Shown one piece after another: positions 14,101 to 29,300 of a DNA stretch of 64,000 nt; position 1 is the first letter of the stretch, and each line of letters opens with the position of its first letter. The stretch comes from Melitaea cinxia (Eukaryota > Arthropoda > Insecta > Lepidoptera > Nymphalidae): positions 2,481,501-2,545,500 of the forward strand of contig NC_059402.1 of the NCBI RefSeq assembly GCF_905220565.1, given 5' to 3'. The translations under genes were made by a program, and so were the position numbers. The notes below the pieces were generated by a model. It worked only from the letters and a program-made list of their open reading frames with translations. It was not told the origin of the DNA and did not search any database.

Positions 14101-17100
14101 TAGCAAAATTCAATTTCTACTTGGGTCCAACTTCTCAACTTTCGTCCAATCATAGTTTGTTGTTTTATAGCCTAAAATATTTCCTATTCCATAGTCTGAC
14201 TAAAACTCCGCTTATTACATTCACAAAACAGTCCATTTGTGTTGTGTCAAACAAATGTTCTAAGTTTAAAAGTTCATTAGAAAAATTAACGTATTTCTGA
14301 GGCTGGGCGTTATACTAAAAGCATTTCACAGTACCACATACAAATTCTACATGTTCGAACATATAACTGAGACCATGATTTAGCAGTAAAGTTCATTAAT
14401 ATGTATTTTATTAGAATGAAACAACATTTTTAATGAGAGGACATCTTATGGTATGTTGTCTGGAGCACTTACGTAATCTCATGACCATGGTTGATGTAAC
14501 GTATTCGAATCGTCGGGCATTTAAAAAAACTTAAAAGAACGGTGATAAAATTTTGAAAAAGTTGTTTCATTATAATGAGTAAATTCGCTTTTTAGAAACA
14601 TTAATTTTATAATAATTTCAGGAACAAGTCCAATCACATCTCCGTCATTAGACGTCAACCACACGATGGATTCAACGGACGTAGAGAAAAAGAAAAAAGA
14701 GGATTTGGCAAAAGTAAGTCTTTCTAAAAGTCATCATCGATCATAATACATATTATCACATTCATCGTAAACTTCAATTTTATATCCTATTATAAAGTTG
14801 TAGTTGTGTGGAGTATTGATGTGAATATTTAATTTTTTTTTTTCTAAATTTTTTTTTCGTTTCCACTGTTAGTTTGAGGTTCCATTAGTGCACTTATATA
14901 GGCCAGGGAGTGAGTAACTTCAAAAAGGTTATTGTTTATTTAGATAGATGATATATTTCTAATTTTATTATCTAATAGTAATATATCTAGTAACGATCTG
15001 AGATGAAATTTTTTCTCCTAACTATAAAAGGGATTTTACGATATATATTATTATAAATTTTATTGTTACACATTAAAAAAAAAGTATGACTAACTACCTA
15101 ACTACTAATTGATATATTTTACAATTTATATGATATATAATTTATCAAAACACGCTAAATATGCGAAATAAATGCAATAAAAAGTAATGCAAAGATAATA
15201 TATTATCTCAGTAGACCAGAATTTATCTAACATACAAATATTTTGTAGTAAAAGTTTATTATGTACTATTGAAAAAAGATAACATCTCTAGTTAGGCACT
15301 TCAAAAATTTTGAGTCTGCAGTCTCAGCACTCATAAATATCATAACATACATAAAAAATAACAATTTGTAAGATAATATGCATAGGCTTACTAGAACTGT
15401 TGAAATATATTTTTTTTGTGTGCTGACAAAATTACTAGTTATAATATAATATATATTTACGGTGCATATTGTTTGGACACACGGAAGGTATATCTAAACT
15501 AAGTGATGGAATGTGACCACTGTATCACTGTTACTGCTCTAACTCACTTTAAATTTTTGTTTAACGATTTCTCAAAAATGATTTAAGCACAAATAAATTT
15601 GGATTATTAAAATAGCATATCTATTCTATAATAAGGCAAATTTGTAACATAATTTTGTAGATTTAAATGTATTTGAAAGTGTTTGGAAATAGGGATAGGG
15701 TCAGCAACGCGCTTGCGATGCTTCTGGTGTTGCAAATGTCTATAAGTTATGGTAACACTTACCATCAGGTGAGCCATACGCTTGTTTGCTGACCTAGTTA
15801 TATATTAAATAATAATAATGAGTGCACTAACCAGTTATTCCTTGTCCTTGTAACTTTTATTCAATGTTTTTTTAGAATCTCATAAATATTAGATTTCTGT
15901 AGGTCTCTAAAACTGGCATTTACACACTACTCACGCCAGTATAATGTTAATATAGAGTCTAGTCATTCATAAACTTTCAGATGATGTTAAAAAAAAAAAC
16001 AACATTTCACTGCATTTTGTTACTAAACAAAAAACTAAACAAGCTGTTTCTGTCACGCTTGTAAAATAGAAAGAGATACAAGTGTGTTGTAACGTCACAT
16101 TCACACACACAAGAACAATATTTATTACATATATATAAGCCAGTTTTAGATAATTTACCAGTACTTTCGTGTGTCACTCAATATAACCTCAAAATCTGGT
16201 GCATATGGAACGTCAACCTAACGTTTGTATCACAGAGTCTATTTGTTTGCAGCCGGTCAAACCTCTGCCGCTGAGGGTGTCGTGCGTCAGTAGTAGTCCG
16301 GCTAACGTTAGCTTGCTCAATAACTCCGCAACCAATAGGTTAGTCCGAGGACTTTTATATTACAAAAATGAGAACCAGAATGGCCTGTATCTATAACTAT
16401 CTGAAAATGTTTACAGCTTCTGTCTCACTGCCGGGTTTATGACCTCTAGGTCAATGATCTTTGTTGTTAAGGAGAAGGTAATCAATTAAAGGGTCGTCCA
16501 TTAATCACCTGAGGCTCGAAAGGCTTGGAAAAAAAAACGAAATATTAAATCGTTGAACACACGATTTCTAAACGAAAAAAAAAAAAAAATACTGCCACTT
16601 TGATAGTTGTCTGCAATATTTATCATATCCAAAATTAAATCAGATTATACCTGTATATTTACAGATAATATTTTGAAAATTTCAATATACTTTCAACAAG
16701 GTTCCACTTTTTTTTTTGGGTACTTCATCACATATCATTGAGGGGGTAGGGGCTTAAAGAAATGCTACAAACAACGTGGTTAATGGAGAACCCCTAATGA
16801 AGTATTCTACCACTAATGCTTCACTTCATACTAGCTTTGTCATTTTTTTTTTAATTAAAAATTGATTTTTAAATGGAAGGTCTCTCTGGTTCTCATAAAC
16901 TCATTTCATCATTGCTTCAGTATTTTGGAAATGACTGAACGACTGAAGTAAATATAAATTCATGCTTATATATATTATAAGTGTAACTAATTACTAATTT
17001 TATGACTTTAATAAATGCTTTATTAATCAGACAATTAATTTGATTAAATTGATTGTCACTTCCATGTACCAAAGAAAAATTGAAATTAACATTTATTGCT

Positions 17101-20100
17101 CTAATGTAATTATTACTTATGAAAAGTGTACATTCATTGTAATGAAACAACTTTCGGATTTTATCGCGGTTTATTATTTTTTTTTAAGTGCTCGACGTTT
17201 TGGATACTTTACAGCAACCATGGTCACGGGAGGACTCAATAAACCGCGATAAAATCCGAAAAAGTTGTTCCATTATAACGTGTGAAATTCGCGAAAACAT
17301 TAAAAAATAAAATGTACATTCATTGTTTGCTCTGAATAAAATAAATGATATATAGTGACTACATGTTCATATATTTATAGTGTATATATTTAAAACTAGG
17401 TCGGCAAACAAGCCTTTGGCTCACCTGATGGTAAGCGATTACCGTAGCTTATAGAAGCTGGCAAAACCAGAAGCATTGGAAGCGCGTTGCCGACCCAATC
17501 CCTTACTCACCAACAGGAACACAATACTGCTTGAAAGCAGTATTATTTAGCTGTGGTCTTCTGTAAGGTCGAGGTAATTCCCCATTCGGGCTGCTCCATA
17601 TTTTGAGCAGGAAATTTCCTGCTGTGCTCTACCTCAGTTAAAGCATTACGGAGGTACCTACGCAATACAAGTGATTGAAAAATCAGTTTATGATAAACGA
17701 CATTAAAGCAAAATTAATAAATCGTGTTAATAAATATAAAAAAAAAAAAAAATGAAACATCTTATACAGCAGTATTTTAATGTTTTTTTAAGCTATAAAA
17801 TATGTGAACAGATTTTTTAAATGTATTGTACATCTGGTTGAATGGCGTTCATACTTAAAAATATGGAAGTAATACATATAATTGACGTCCTCCAGCCGAA
17901 TTTACGACATATATATTTAATAATTGTTTAGTATATTATTGTATATTTAACGTGTATGTCTGTTTATCAGTATAAACAATACGGGCGCGTCAGGAGCTTC
18001 GACGCCCAGCAAACAACCAGCGCCGCCTTCGCCACACCTCACGCGCCCCAGCGGTTAGTAACTAAACATACAGACATTATTACTAAAATGACTTACATTC
18101 ACATCTAACACACGCATAAACAAACATAGTTTGAGTTCTTAAGTTGGTAATAATAAGAGCAGATCGTATTCAGATTTTTAATTTAACCAATGTAACGTAT
18201 ATTAGGTACTGATTAACTTATGCAACTGTCAAAATAGTGCGGTGTCACTCACATTAATTTAAGAAAAAAGAGGTACTTAATATATAGCTTAGCCTTCCTC
18301 GATAAATGGGCCATCTAAAATGAAAGGATTTTTCAAATAGGACCACTAGTTCCTCAGATAAGCGCGTTCAAGCAAACAAACAAACTCTTCAGCTTTATAA
18401 TATTAGTATAGATAGTAATTAGTGCCTTTGCTTAATTTTGTCTCAAGCGTCAAATATGCGTTCACGCGCAAACGTATGCACACGTGTGTGACATATACAT
18501 ACACACACACATCTGTTCTCCTTACCTATGTTAAGAATTTACCAACAGATTAGAAAAGTAAATATCTATAAAATCTATTTTATTATGATAATATTTATTA
18601 TACATCTTACAAAAAGAAAATAGAAAATGGTAATCTGTTATCAAAGCGTCTTGATAATCATACGGAGTTTTGTTTACAAAACAAACTGTCTTATCAAAGA
18701 ATGAATGGAACAATCGGCCGGCCTTATGATTACCGCGCATTGGCATAAAGCCAATTATCTTACAACGTATCCAAACCCGCGATCATACGTTTAAAGATCT
18801 TAAAACTCATACTATAGAGGTTATATTAGAATGCACAGAAAATATACGTGTATATATTGCAAAGAATAATTTGGCGTGTACCCAATGCGATGACACAGCT
18901 ACTTCGTTCAGTCGTCAAATCTTATCTGAGGCGGCTTGTGTCTTAAAAAAATATAAAAATTAAAAAAAAAAAAAAACAGAATGTTTTCCCGCGCGAATGT
19001 CCGATAAATATGGACGATGGTAATTTTTGGTGCATGTTAAGAGTTGTGTTTTTATAATTGAAACTCGTGTTTGATTTGTAGATTCATGCTTTGCGAAGTT
19101 CAATGCCGGTTATATAACGCGATGTTTTTGTTTTGTGTGTCGGTGTATCTCGGAAATTTGTGTATATCGTAAGTTGCCGTAGCAGTCGTAAACCAAATTA
19201 TACGGGTAAATCCCTGTTTCTATGTCCAAGAAACGTTTCGTTTTTCTAACGATCTGTTCGTTTTAACATGCCGTATTCGAAATTAAAATGGATCGTGAGT
19301 AAAACGAATATTTTTTGTGTAAAGGAACTGGGTTTACGTTGATATTATTAGCGCACGTGTCAAATTTCCTATAAGTTAATTTATGTTTACTAGTTGAAAT
19401 ATATCCTATAATTAGACTGCTTTGTTCGCTTAGATCTATGACGGATGTTGACGATATCGTGTGATGATTGGGAATGTCTAATAGGATTTTTTATAGTAAT
19501 TTGCCGGGACGGTTATTTTCCATTAAAAATATATTCATAGTATACAGTAAGTTTAAAATAATATTAAATTGTCTTACAATATTTATGGCATATTGTATCC
19601 CTAAGTTTTTATTCATTTTTTGTTAGTATATAAAGATCTTATTTATATCATTTTGTTGTAAAAAGATGCAGACTTTCAATGTTATCAAAAATTATTTTAT
19701 ATTTTTATTTTCTTTATCTTAAAATGCCGATTAAAAGAAATAATATATATTAAATATATTAAAATATGATAAAATCGATAAATATGTAATAAAATGACAA
19801 TTTTATGGTTGACTAAATGTCATGGTAAAAAACAATATCTTTGTAAATAACCGCGATAAAATTGTGTTGCCAATTCTTATTTTGAAATAGTAGACAGAAA
19901 TATATACATTTATATGCACTTATTAATTTAGTTTTAATTTTTAATCGATTTTCAAATAGGAGGTTTTCAATTCGACTGTATTTTTTACTAGCGTGTTACC
20001 TATGTTACAACTTTTTACTAAGTGTATCGATTTTGATGATTATTTTTTAAATCGAAAGCTGGTTATTACGTGATCCCATTTAAATTTCAACGGGATATGA

Positions 20101-23100
20101 AGAGTACTTTTTGAGTTATCTCTAACAATGAATATTTATTTGACTATATTTTTCGTCTATTTACCTTGTATTCTTTATTAATGTAATTGAAGTCGGTTCT
20201 TGTTTGTTTGCAAGCAAACACAATTACAATACCTGGCCATAAATAATGCACATCGACCTTTGGAAACAGAATCGGCTAATTTCGACTTCGTTGAGCGCTA
20301 TAGTCCATATCCCAGACCCCCAGGCCTTCCTTATTTTCTGATCGACAAAATATTTATAATATACTTAGTATAAAGAGTTGCTTAAATATTTTGTTTGAAT
20401 TTTAAAAATATAATCTTATTAGTGTCTGGCAATGAATACTGCCGAAAGGTGTCTGGCAGTATGGATTTCACATTTTTTTATTTACAATATTCTATTAATA
20501 ATATAATGAGTAATGTAAAATAGCTAGTTAATACCATTTTCACCCACACATAGCAGCTAATATAATACGTTTATTTTATACACTAATACTACGTTCAAAA
20601 GATAAGAAAGGTTTGGAGTATCTGATCATACATTATCAGATCTGTCATACGAAATACTGACAGTCTGATACGTCACATAGGTAACGTGTGTCAGAGTCAA
20701 CGCTCTACAAAGTTGAAATTAGCCGATTGTCTCTTTCCAAGGGTCGATGCGTATTATTTATGACAGGGTACTGTATTAACTTTTCTTTTATTGGTTTGAA
20801 TAGTTGGATGTCTTATAAAAGAGAAATAAATGTTTAGTTAAATCAAATAAACAGTATTCAAGCGTAAACAAAAAAAAAAATAGCTCACAGCACAGAAATA
20901 ATTGTGTTTGCTCGCAAACGAAAAAAAAAACCGACTTCAATTACATCGACGAGTAGAGTACAACGTAGATCGACGAAAATATAGTCAAGTAACTGCGCGT
21001 TATCAAAGATTACTCAAAAAGTAGTTATCAGATCTCAATAAAATTTATATGTGACCACATGACAAACATTAGCTTTCGATTAAATTAAAAATTATTAAAA
21101 TCGGTATACCCAGTAAAAAGTTATTGCGAATTTTCAAGAAGTTCCCTCGATTTCTCTGGGATCCCATCATCAGATCCTGCTTTCCTTATCATGGTACCAA
21201 ACTAGGGATATCCTCTTTCCAACAAAAAAAGAATTATCAAAATCGGTACACCCAGTAATAAGTTATTGCGGATTTTCAAGAATTTCCATCAATTTCTCTG
21301 AGATCCCATCATCAGATCCTGGTTTCCTTATCATGGTACTAAACTTGGGATATTTCCTTTCCAACAAAAAAAGAATTATCAAAATCGGTACATCCAGTAG
21401 AAAGTTATGCGGTATAATACAACGTAGGTCGACGAAAAAAGTGTCAAGTAAAAACGCATTATTAGATATAGCTCGAAAAGTAGTTGTTAGATCTCAAATA
21501 AATTTAACTGGGACCAATTGGCACGCACCACCTTTCGATTAAAAGAAAATTTGTCGAAATCGCTCCACCCAGTCAAAAGTTCTGATGTAACATACATAAA
21601 AAAAAAAAAAAAAAAAAAATACAGTCGAATTGAGAACCTCCTCCTTTTTTGGAAGTCGGTTAAAAAATATAAAATAGTCTATAAGTTATAAAAATATCTT
21701 ATATAGTTTATCAATAATAATAAACGTAGATTTTATTTTACTATAAACGAAATAGTTTTCCTGTTGCCTAAACGCGTGGTGTCAGTGACCCGCACGTGCG
21801 CATATGAGTCACCGTTCTGACTGCATGCAGATGTATCGGCGTGTTTGTGTGTGTTTGTGATTTACTATTGCTGGACCGGTTTCTCGTTGATCGTCGGTGT
21901 GTTAATTGTTAATTTATTTCGTTATGTTTTATTAATTCTTGTGAGTTATTGACGTGTTTTTATTTTTATTTTATACTAACGTGTGTTTTCGAAATTACAT
22001 ATTACGTAATTTTTTCTTTGTGTTAAAATAAGGTGAGGATGAAAATGATCTAAAAAAATCCCCAGTACTGTGTCAACGAGAGATTTAATTCTCATTTCTT
22101 ATGATTTTTTTTGTGCCATGTGAATTTGTATGTTTCTTGACTACAAACAGAAACAAACACTAGGTAGAATTAGTTGAATTGCTATCAAAGTGTAATTTAT
22201 TAATAGTTTTGAACGAACACGATAAAAGTATAAATTATAATACTCATCAATGAACTAATCAATCTGACCTCGTTTCGTCGCTAATAAAGCATCGAGTACA
22301 ATGTCAATGTTACTCGTATTCGTCAGTCTTGACTCATTCGCTTACTTGTTGAATTATAAGTGTATGCTGTACACTACGCTAATTATTAAATAGTACACAC
22401 ATACACTCATCACTCTAGTAACGATGGCAAGAGAAATAAAGTAAATTTAATTATTATTTTTAAACCTTAGAGTGGATATCGTGTCATTGCATTGGATACA
22501 AAATTGTTAAAAAAAAATTAAGAACGGCTTTACCATTCATTCATTCGTATTTATTATATTAAGGGATAATATTCGGAATTAAGTAAGGCCGTTTTAAAAC
22601 CCTTTAAGTCTTATAACGGTTCTAAACAGTGTACAGTAATTTAACAATACAATTCTTTTGATTCGAAAACTTACCCCACAAATGTTTACTTATATTTATT
22701 TTTTCACTAGTATTTGTTTATATTCTCCTCACCGTGAGGTAAAAGCGTGCAAAGACGTTGGACCAACGGTTTCTTAAATTCCCTTATAATGACTGCGTTA
22801 GTTACATTTATTAGCTTAATCTTTACATATCCCGCTACCCATAAAAAGTTATTGTAACTTAATCCGCCACGCTGTTCTGAACTATATGGCTTGGAAATAA
22901 CAAATATGTTAATTTTATTTTCAAAACTTATACCCGCGATTGCGCCACGTAATACGAGATGCAGTTAATTATAAAACGAATTTAATACTTTAATGGATTC
23001 AGCCGTACTATTGAAGATTTGTATTATATTCTGCTCTTACTCTGTCCGTCGAAGTGTTAAACTCAACTAGTATAGATTAACAAGTATAGGTAGTTCAACT

Positions 23101-26100
23101 AGTATAGTCTAAAATACGTGTGATAAATATAATAGCTGTCATCCGCAATAGTGCCACTCCAAATACTGGAAGCACTAAGACTATGTAAGATATGTTGCGG
23201 GAGTGGCAGCAGTCGTTTAACGTGGGTAAAATAATATGATTGTTTGACACATAAAAAGTATACAATATACAAAAATAAAATGTAACCTACAATTATACAC
23301 ACTGAAGCGTATGTGACCACATGAATATATGCATTATTATAAATACAAAGATAAAATTGTATATTTTGCTGCCAACAATATTGTAACATTTTAGACAATT
23401 AAGCAGTTATTATAAATCTATGCGTCAAATTCCATGTACATATATGTTAAAATTTGTCCTCATTATGATCGTACAATGTACTAAAAAGTTAAATATACGT
23501 TGTTTGTCCGTACAGAAGTAGTGGAGAATGGGCCGGTGTCGGGCCCGGCGCTGCCGGCAGCGCTGCCAGCGCACGCCGTGCTCGCCGCGCACGCGCCTGT
23601 GAGTACAGCGCACGTATACACACACAACATGCATGCGCTCACACAACACGCATGCACACACAACACGCATGCACACACAACACGCACGCACACACAACAC
23701 GCATGCGCTCACACAACACGCATGCACACACAACATGCATGCACACACAACACGCACGCGCTCACACTACACGAATGTACACACGCATTCACTCACACAT
23801 TATCGTTACTCGGCGTCAGGGTTGGCACGATTCAATCTAATCATTTTTTTTAATAAAAATCAGTGATTTATCAGTTTGATTTTCTTTCACAGAAATCAAC
23901 GTAAAATCAGACAATTTAATTTTAAAGACTAGGGTCTTTTACATCTGAGAAATCAATATCATTATTATAATACCTTAAGCTTTAAACGAAAAAGCTAGCT
24001 AAAGCTAACAAGCCTTTTCAATTCCCAGTTAGTTCCTTAATTTACTATGAAAAATTCAAAAGGTAGGAAACACTCTTTCCACAGTAGCTAAAGAAGCTGA
24101 CGATCCAATCAATTGCTTAACCATTGGAAAAATCTGACTGAAATATATAAATATATATTTATATATTTCAGTCAGATTTTATATGTATAAATAGTATGAT
24201 AAAATTAGAAAAACGTGATTAATTAGGATTTTTTATTAAATTGTGCTTTATTTGATTTTTTCATTCATGAATTTTTTCCAACTCTGTTTTGGCGTTGAAC
24301 AGCGTATTTTCATTTAATACTTACATATGTTCCCACACACACATGCACATGTTCGTGCACACACACATGCACAAATTATGCTATGTAACTATACTAAACT
24401 ATGTATTTTCTAATGTAGAAACGATAATAAATGAAAAAAAAAACACTCACAAACACTCTGCTAGAGAGAAATATATTCGAGCATGCACATACACTACCAG
24501 TCGCTGTGTCTGTATGTCTGTGTATCAAAGTTATGAAATTTATATTAGAAGTTTTTAGTAGTATAATTAAGTGTAAGCTTGATATATTGTAACCATAAAT
24601 TTACACTGTATTCGTGTTTATGATGCATCCCTCAAAGAGTAAATCTCATTAATTGTAAAATGATTGTATTAGTACACTAAAATATAAAAAATTGCAGACA
24701 TCGTCACTATGTCAATATTAATTTGCAATTTTTATACGTATAATAAAACTGTGTTATAAAAATAATAATAGTACTTAGTCTATTAGAAAAATTCATAAAG
24801 TTTTTAATCTATCTAATATATATTTTTTTATTGATGACAGAAAGCGGAGGAGCAAGTCAGCCACCTGATGGTAAGTGGAAATATTTTATATTTTCATACA
24901 GTATGAGAAAAAAAAGTTATATTTTATAATTTAATTGAATAACTGTGTATATACATGCGCATTTCTCTGTAAACTGAGCAACTTTAAGCCTTTTTTTGTC
25001 TCGACAAACAGTCCCCTGGTTAGTTGTTCTCATGTTAATAATTTTTTTTATTAATATTATCACTGAGCAGTCTTAAAAAGCATTACTAAGCACAACATAG
25101 AAATGAAGATTTTTTTTGAAGATTATTTGTAGTAGAATATTGTATAATTCAGTATATCCTTATTGATTCAGTTTTAATTAAGAGCCAGGGGACTGCGTAA
25201 ACTTGAGGACGGTTAACATTACTTATAGTTTTTGTTTATCGATTCAGCATCTATAACATCTGACTGCCGGGCATAGGCTTCTCTCTCCATATAGGAGATT
25301 AGGTTTATCGCTTATTTATTATTAGATTTCTATGATATTGTCAGTAAACGTACATTATATTTTAGATATAAAGAATATGATATATAATAATAATTAACAG
25401 ATTTTGCCAGGGGACTGTTTTTTAAGCATCATAAAAACGTTTTTGATGTACTGAATTTACTATCTTTGTACATTGAGTACAAATTATGTTTTTATATTAT
25501 ATCGGCCTAAGGCAGTGAGTTGTCCAGTGTACAGAGAAATACCCACATATATTGTCGAAATGAGTATTTACAAATTCAATGTCATTAGTACTAAATGAAT
25601 TAAATTAATAATATTTTGAAATATACCTAAGAATTTACATTACAAGTATTATAAAAAAAAAAATGCTTTAGCGTAGGAACCGTAAATTATATCACAAATT
25701 TTTCTTAATTCTTCAACTCTCCTTGTCACAGGCATTTATTACAAACATACCTTGCTACTACACATTTCTGTAACGAATACTTAACGCACTGTTAGGATTT
25801 GGTATCTTTGTTTATAAATAAAAAAATTCTGTACCCTTATTTTACTCCTTTTATAGTGTCTTATTCTAACTTTGAGAACACAATTATAGTTAACGAATCA
25901 TTACCTAGCATCCATTTTAATCAAACATTGTTATATTATCAATAAAATGCTTTAGTGATTTTGATACTGTACTCTAATAATTATCTACGAAACATCACAA
26001 ACAAATATTTTGCACCTTGCCACTCTTATTACTGAACAATAATTGCCAATATAAGGAAAATATATCTTATCTAAATTGAATCTAAAGATTTACTTTATTT

Positions 26101-26365
26101 CATTATACATAATGATATTGAAAGGATTTGCCATAATTGATTTAAAAACAATAACAAAACTGAATTTCAAACTAAATTACAATTGAATTCGTAACAGCTT
26201 ATATTAGCTTTAACATCTTATAATAACTTTATCTATTTAATGTCCAAGTATAATAGACAGATAACTCATATAAGCTATTAATTATATACAGAAAATAATT
26301 TTATAATGTGATGTATAATAAAATCCCACAAACAATTTTGGAATGATCACAAAATTTAAAGTTTT

Positions 26366-26398
<33 letters not shown>

Positions 26399-29300
26399 GA
26401 TAAAGCTTGTTACTCGGTGCAGGATTACATAGTTGATGAAAATATGTGGACGCTGTATTTTATGCAACATGTTACTAAACCACAGTTTATATATTATTTT
26501 TCAAAAGAGTAACTACGGAGTTTCTTGCCGATTCTTTTCAGAATCTAGTTTCTGAATCATGACATGAAAATTTATTTTTAATGTTTTTATTTGTAAAATG
26601 ACGATTCGAAAGTGCTCTTGGAGCCTATTTGAATAAAGCTGTTATTGATTTTCATTTATAATTTAAAGTAATCGCATTGTAAATTATTACAAGTATATTC
26701 AAAAATTGAGCTATAGGATTATTATCGGTTATTTGTTTCCTGATTTTTAAGTTTTAGTCCATGGATTAATTGTTGTTTAGTAAGTTGCAATTGTTTGATT
26801 ATTTTTATTGAAGTATGTAAATAAATTTAGATTCTTTTAAACCTCTACAAAACGTAACAATTAAAATAAACTTATTTTGCTTAAGAATGAGGGTCAGGGT
26901 CAGTTATTAATTTTTCGACCCGTAAAACTTAGATGTATTTACCCTTCCATAATTTTTTCAATTTTGCTGGAAATTTACATAAATTGAGAGATTCTTTTTT
27001 AGAAGCAAATAAATTATTTAATGAATAAATTTAATACAAGAGTTACTTATAATAATATTAAAGTTATGGTGATTTGGCAAATAATTAAAAATACCATCAA
27101 AATAATGTACCAGTTAAAAGCAGAGCGAACCTTCAGTTTTGAAATTCCCGCGCGTAATATCTTAATGCTTGTTGTACTGACATATTGAACGACTAGTTCG
27201 AAGATTTATAATGTTGGTAATATTGGAATACCTTCATTGAAATATTAAAACACATGTCTCCTACGCGAAAACAGGATCTTTTGTTACGTTATTGAATTTA
27301 TATCGTCTCGGATTGTTTGATTGTTTGTTTTCTTAATGTTCTTTCGTTCGTATAATGGTCTGTTCGTCGAAATTGATGATTCTTTCCTGTAATGTGCAAG
27401 CCGATGTAAGTGTCGATAAAGTATTGTTGTTTTGTAATTTCGTTTTGATTTTGCATTTCTGATAACGTTTCGTGTCGTATCCTGTGCTTGTGTGTGTACA
27501 TTCGTTAGATTTGATATTTATTGATTTTGAAATGCTTTCGAGCGAATGGAAATTGCAAATACTAATTGTGTTTTGTAATTGTATACTTTTAGTGTTTTTG
27601 AAGACGAAAATTAAAGCGATGTTTTTTATATTTTTGTCAATATATGAATAATTATTATCTACCTGTAATGATCAAATTAAAATGATATATAAAAATGTAG
27701 GTACATTTAAAACATTATTACTTACGTCTAAATAGCTTTAGTTAGTTCATTTGTCTAGTAATTAGTATTTCATACTTGAATTCTTATATATAGATAAGTA
27801 ATTTTAATAAAATGAAAACGAAAAAAAAGCCAAAGGCCGTATGTTATTTTATAATTTCACTTTTTTTATTTGCAATCTTTAATAGTGTGTACGTAAAGTA
27901 CTTTTTATATGTAATGCAATCGAAAAATAAATAAATATCAAGGGCTATATGTTATTTATATATATTTTTTATTTTATTTTGTAGCTACGAATTCACGTTT
28001 CCTATTTAACGTGTGTACGTATAAAGTATTTTTTATTTAATTAAGTCGAAAAAAATAAATAAAAGGTTGTACGTAATTTTAGCTTTACTTTTTTAACTTT
28101 ATTTTTTTCTGACATCAATTTTTTTTTAAATTTATTATCTACGAATAAACGCGTAGGTTGTGCATACATGTGTCGTGTGTTGCCGCAGACGTCAAAGAGC
28201 GCATCGTCGACGACGCCCGCGTCGAGCGCGAGCGCGGCGACGTCGACGGTGGCGAGCGTGGTGACGAGCGCGCTCGCGTCCGGCGCGACGTCGCCGCTCA
28301 CCGTCAACGTCAGCGTCAACGGGCCCTCGCACGCGCGCGCGCTCTCGCCGCCGCTCATCGTCAACAAGTACGTCTGCCTGTTGCTTTATGTCGTTACACG
28401 GGCCTGGGGACGAGCGCGCTCGCGTCGGCCGCGACCTCGCCGTTCACAACAAATCGACACCAACAATTTATACTACGCCAACTCGAATTTTCGATAAGTT
28501 GGTTTTCTTAATGCAACTTGAATAAATGTGTTTATTGTTTGTAATAATAAAAATTGTGAAATATCAATGAATAAATTAATTATTAAAGATACCAAATTTC
28601 AAATAAGTTTCTTAATTAATATAAAAGGTATCATGTTTTTCCCTTTTATAAGCCTCTATTGTAAAGTTCACTTTTATGAGTTAGCTTAGTATAAATTGCT
28701 GGTGTCGAAATGTTCCTAATTTGATTGTACCGCAAGAAAAATTTACAAGGAATATTTTGGAAATTATTGTTCGATATGCAAAAAAAATTATTTATTCGCT
28801 TGTACCGTCATAGCACATCGTCCACAAGTATGTCTTACTGCTGACTTGTGATCATTTCGTGACGCTACTAAACTTTTCTTAATACATCGTAAAAAGTACG
28901 TCTAGATAAGTAGATACTGCTTTTTTGTTCATTACAGGGCGTTACTAAAACTGTTCGTAATTTGTTTATGCCGCAGTGTGTCGGCAACTATTATGTCTTG
29001 CTGCTGCTTTTATATTCTTTTCTTTTTTTAAATGTGTTTGTTTCGATTTTTAAATACTTACTAGCTGACCCGGCGAACTTCGTATCGCCTAACACAAACT
29101 TTATCGTATGGTATTAAAGTTCAAATTGACTTTTAAGTATTATCACAAATCTTTTGTATGGGAGTATAGAAGTGTTGTTTTTAGACTTTTTCAGGAAATT
29201 TAATTTTTTTTTTTAGAATTTTTCTCTCCGTAAGAACCATCCTCGTACTTTAAGGAATATTTTAAAAAAAAGAATTAGCGAAATCGGTCCAACCGTTCTC

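Noticed and set aside
23425..23866. Cys/Val-rich and His/Thr-rich frames of 60-117 codons
   Set aside because: They arise from the 17-bp minisatellite; only 23516-23598 is coding, as CNOT3 exon 9.
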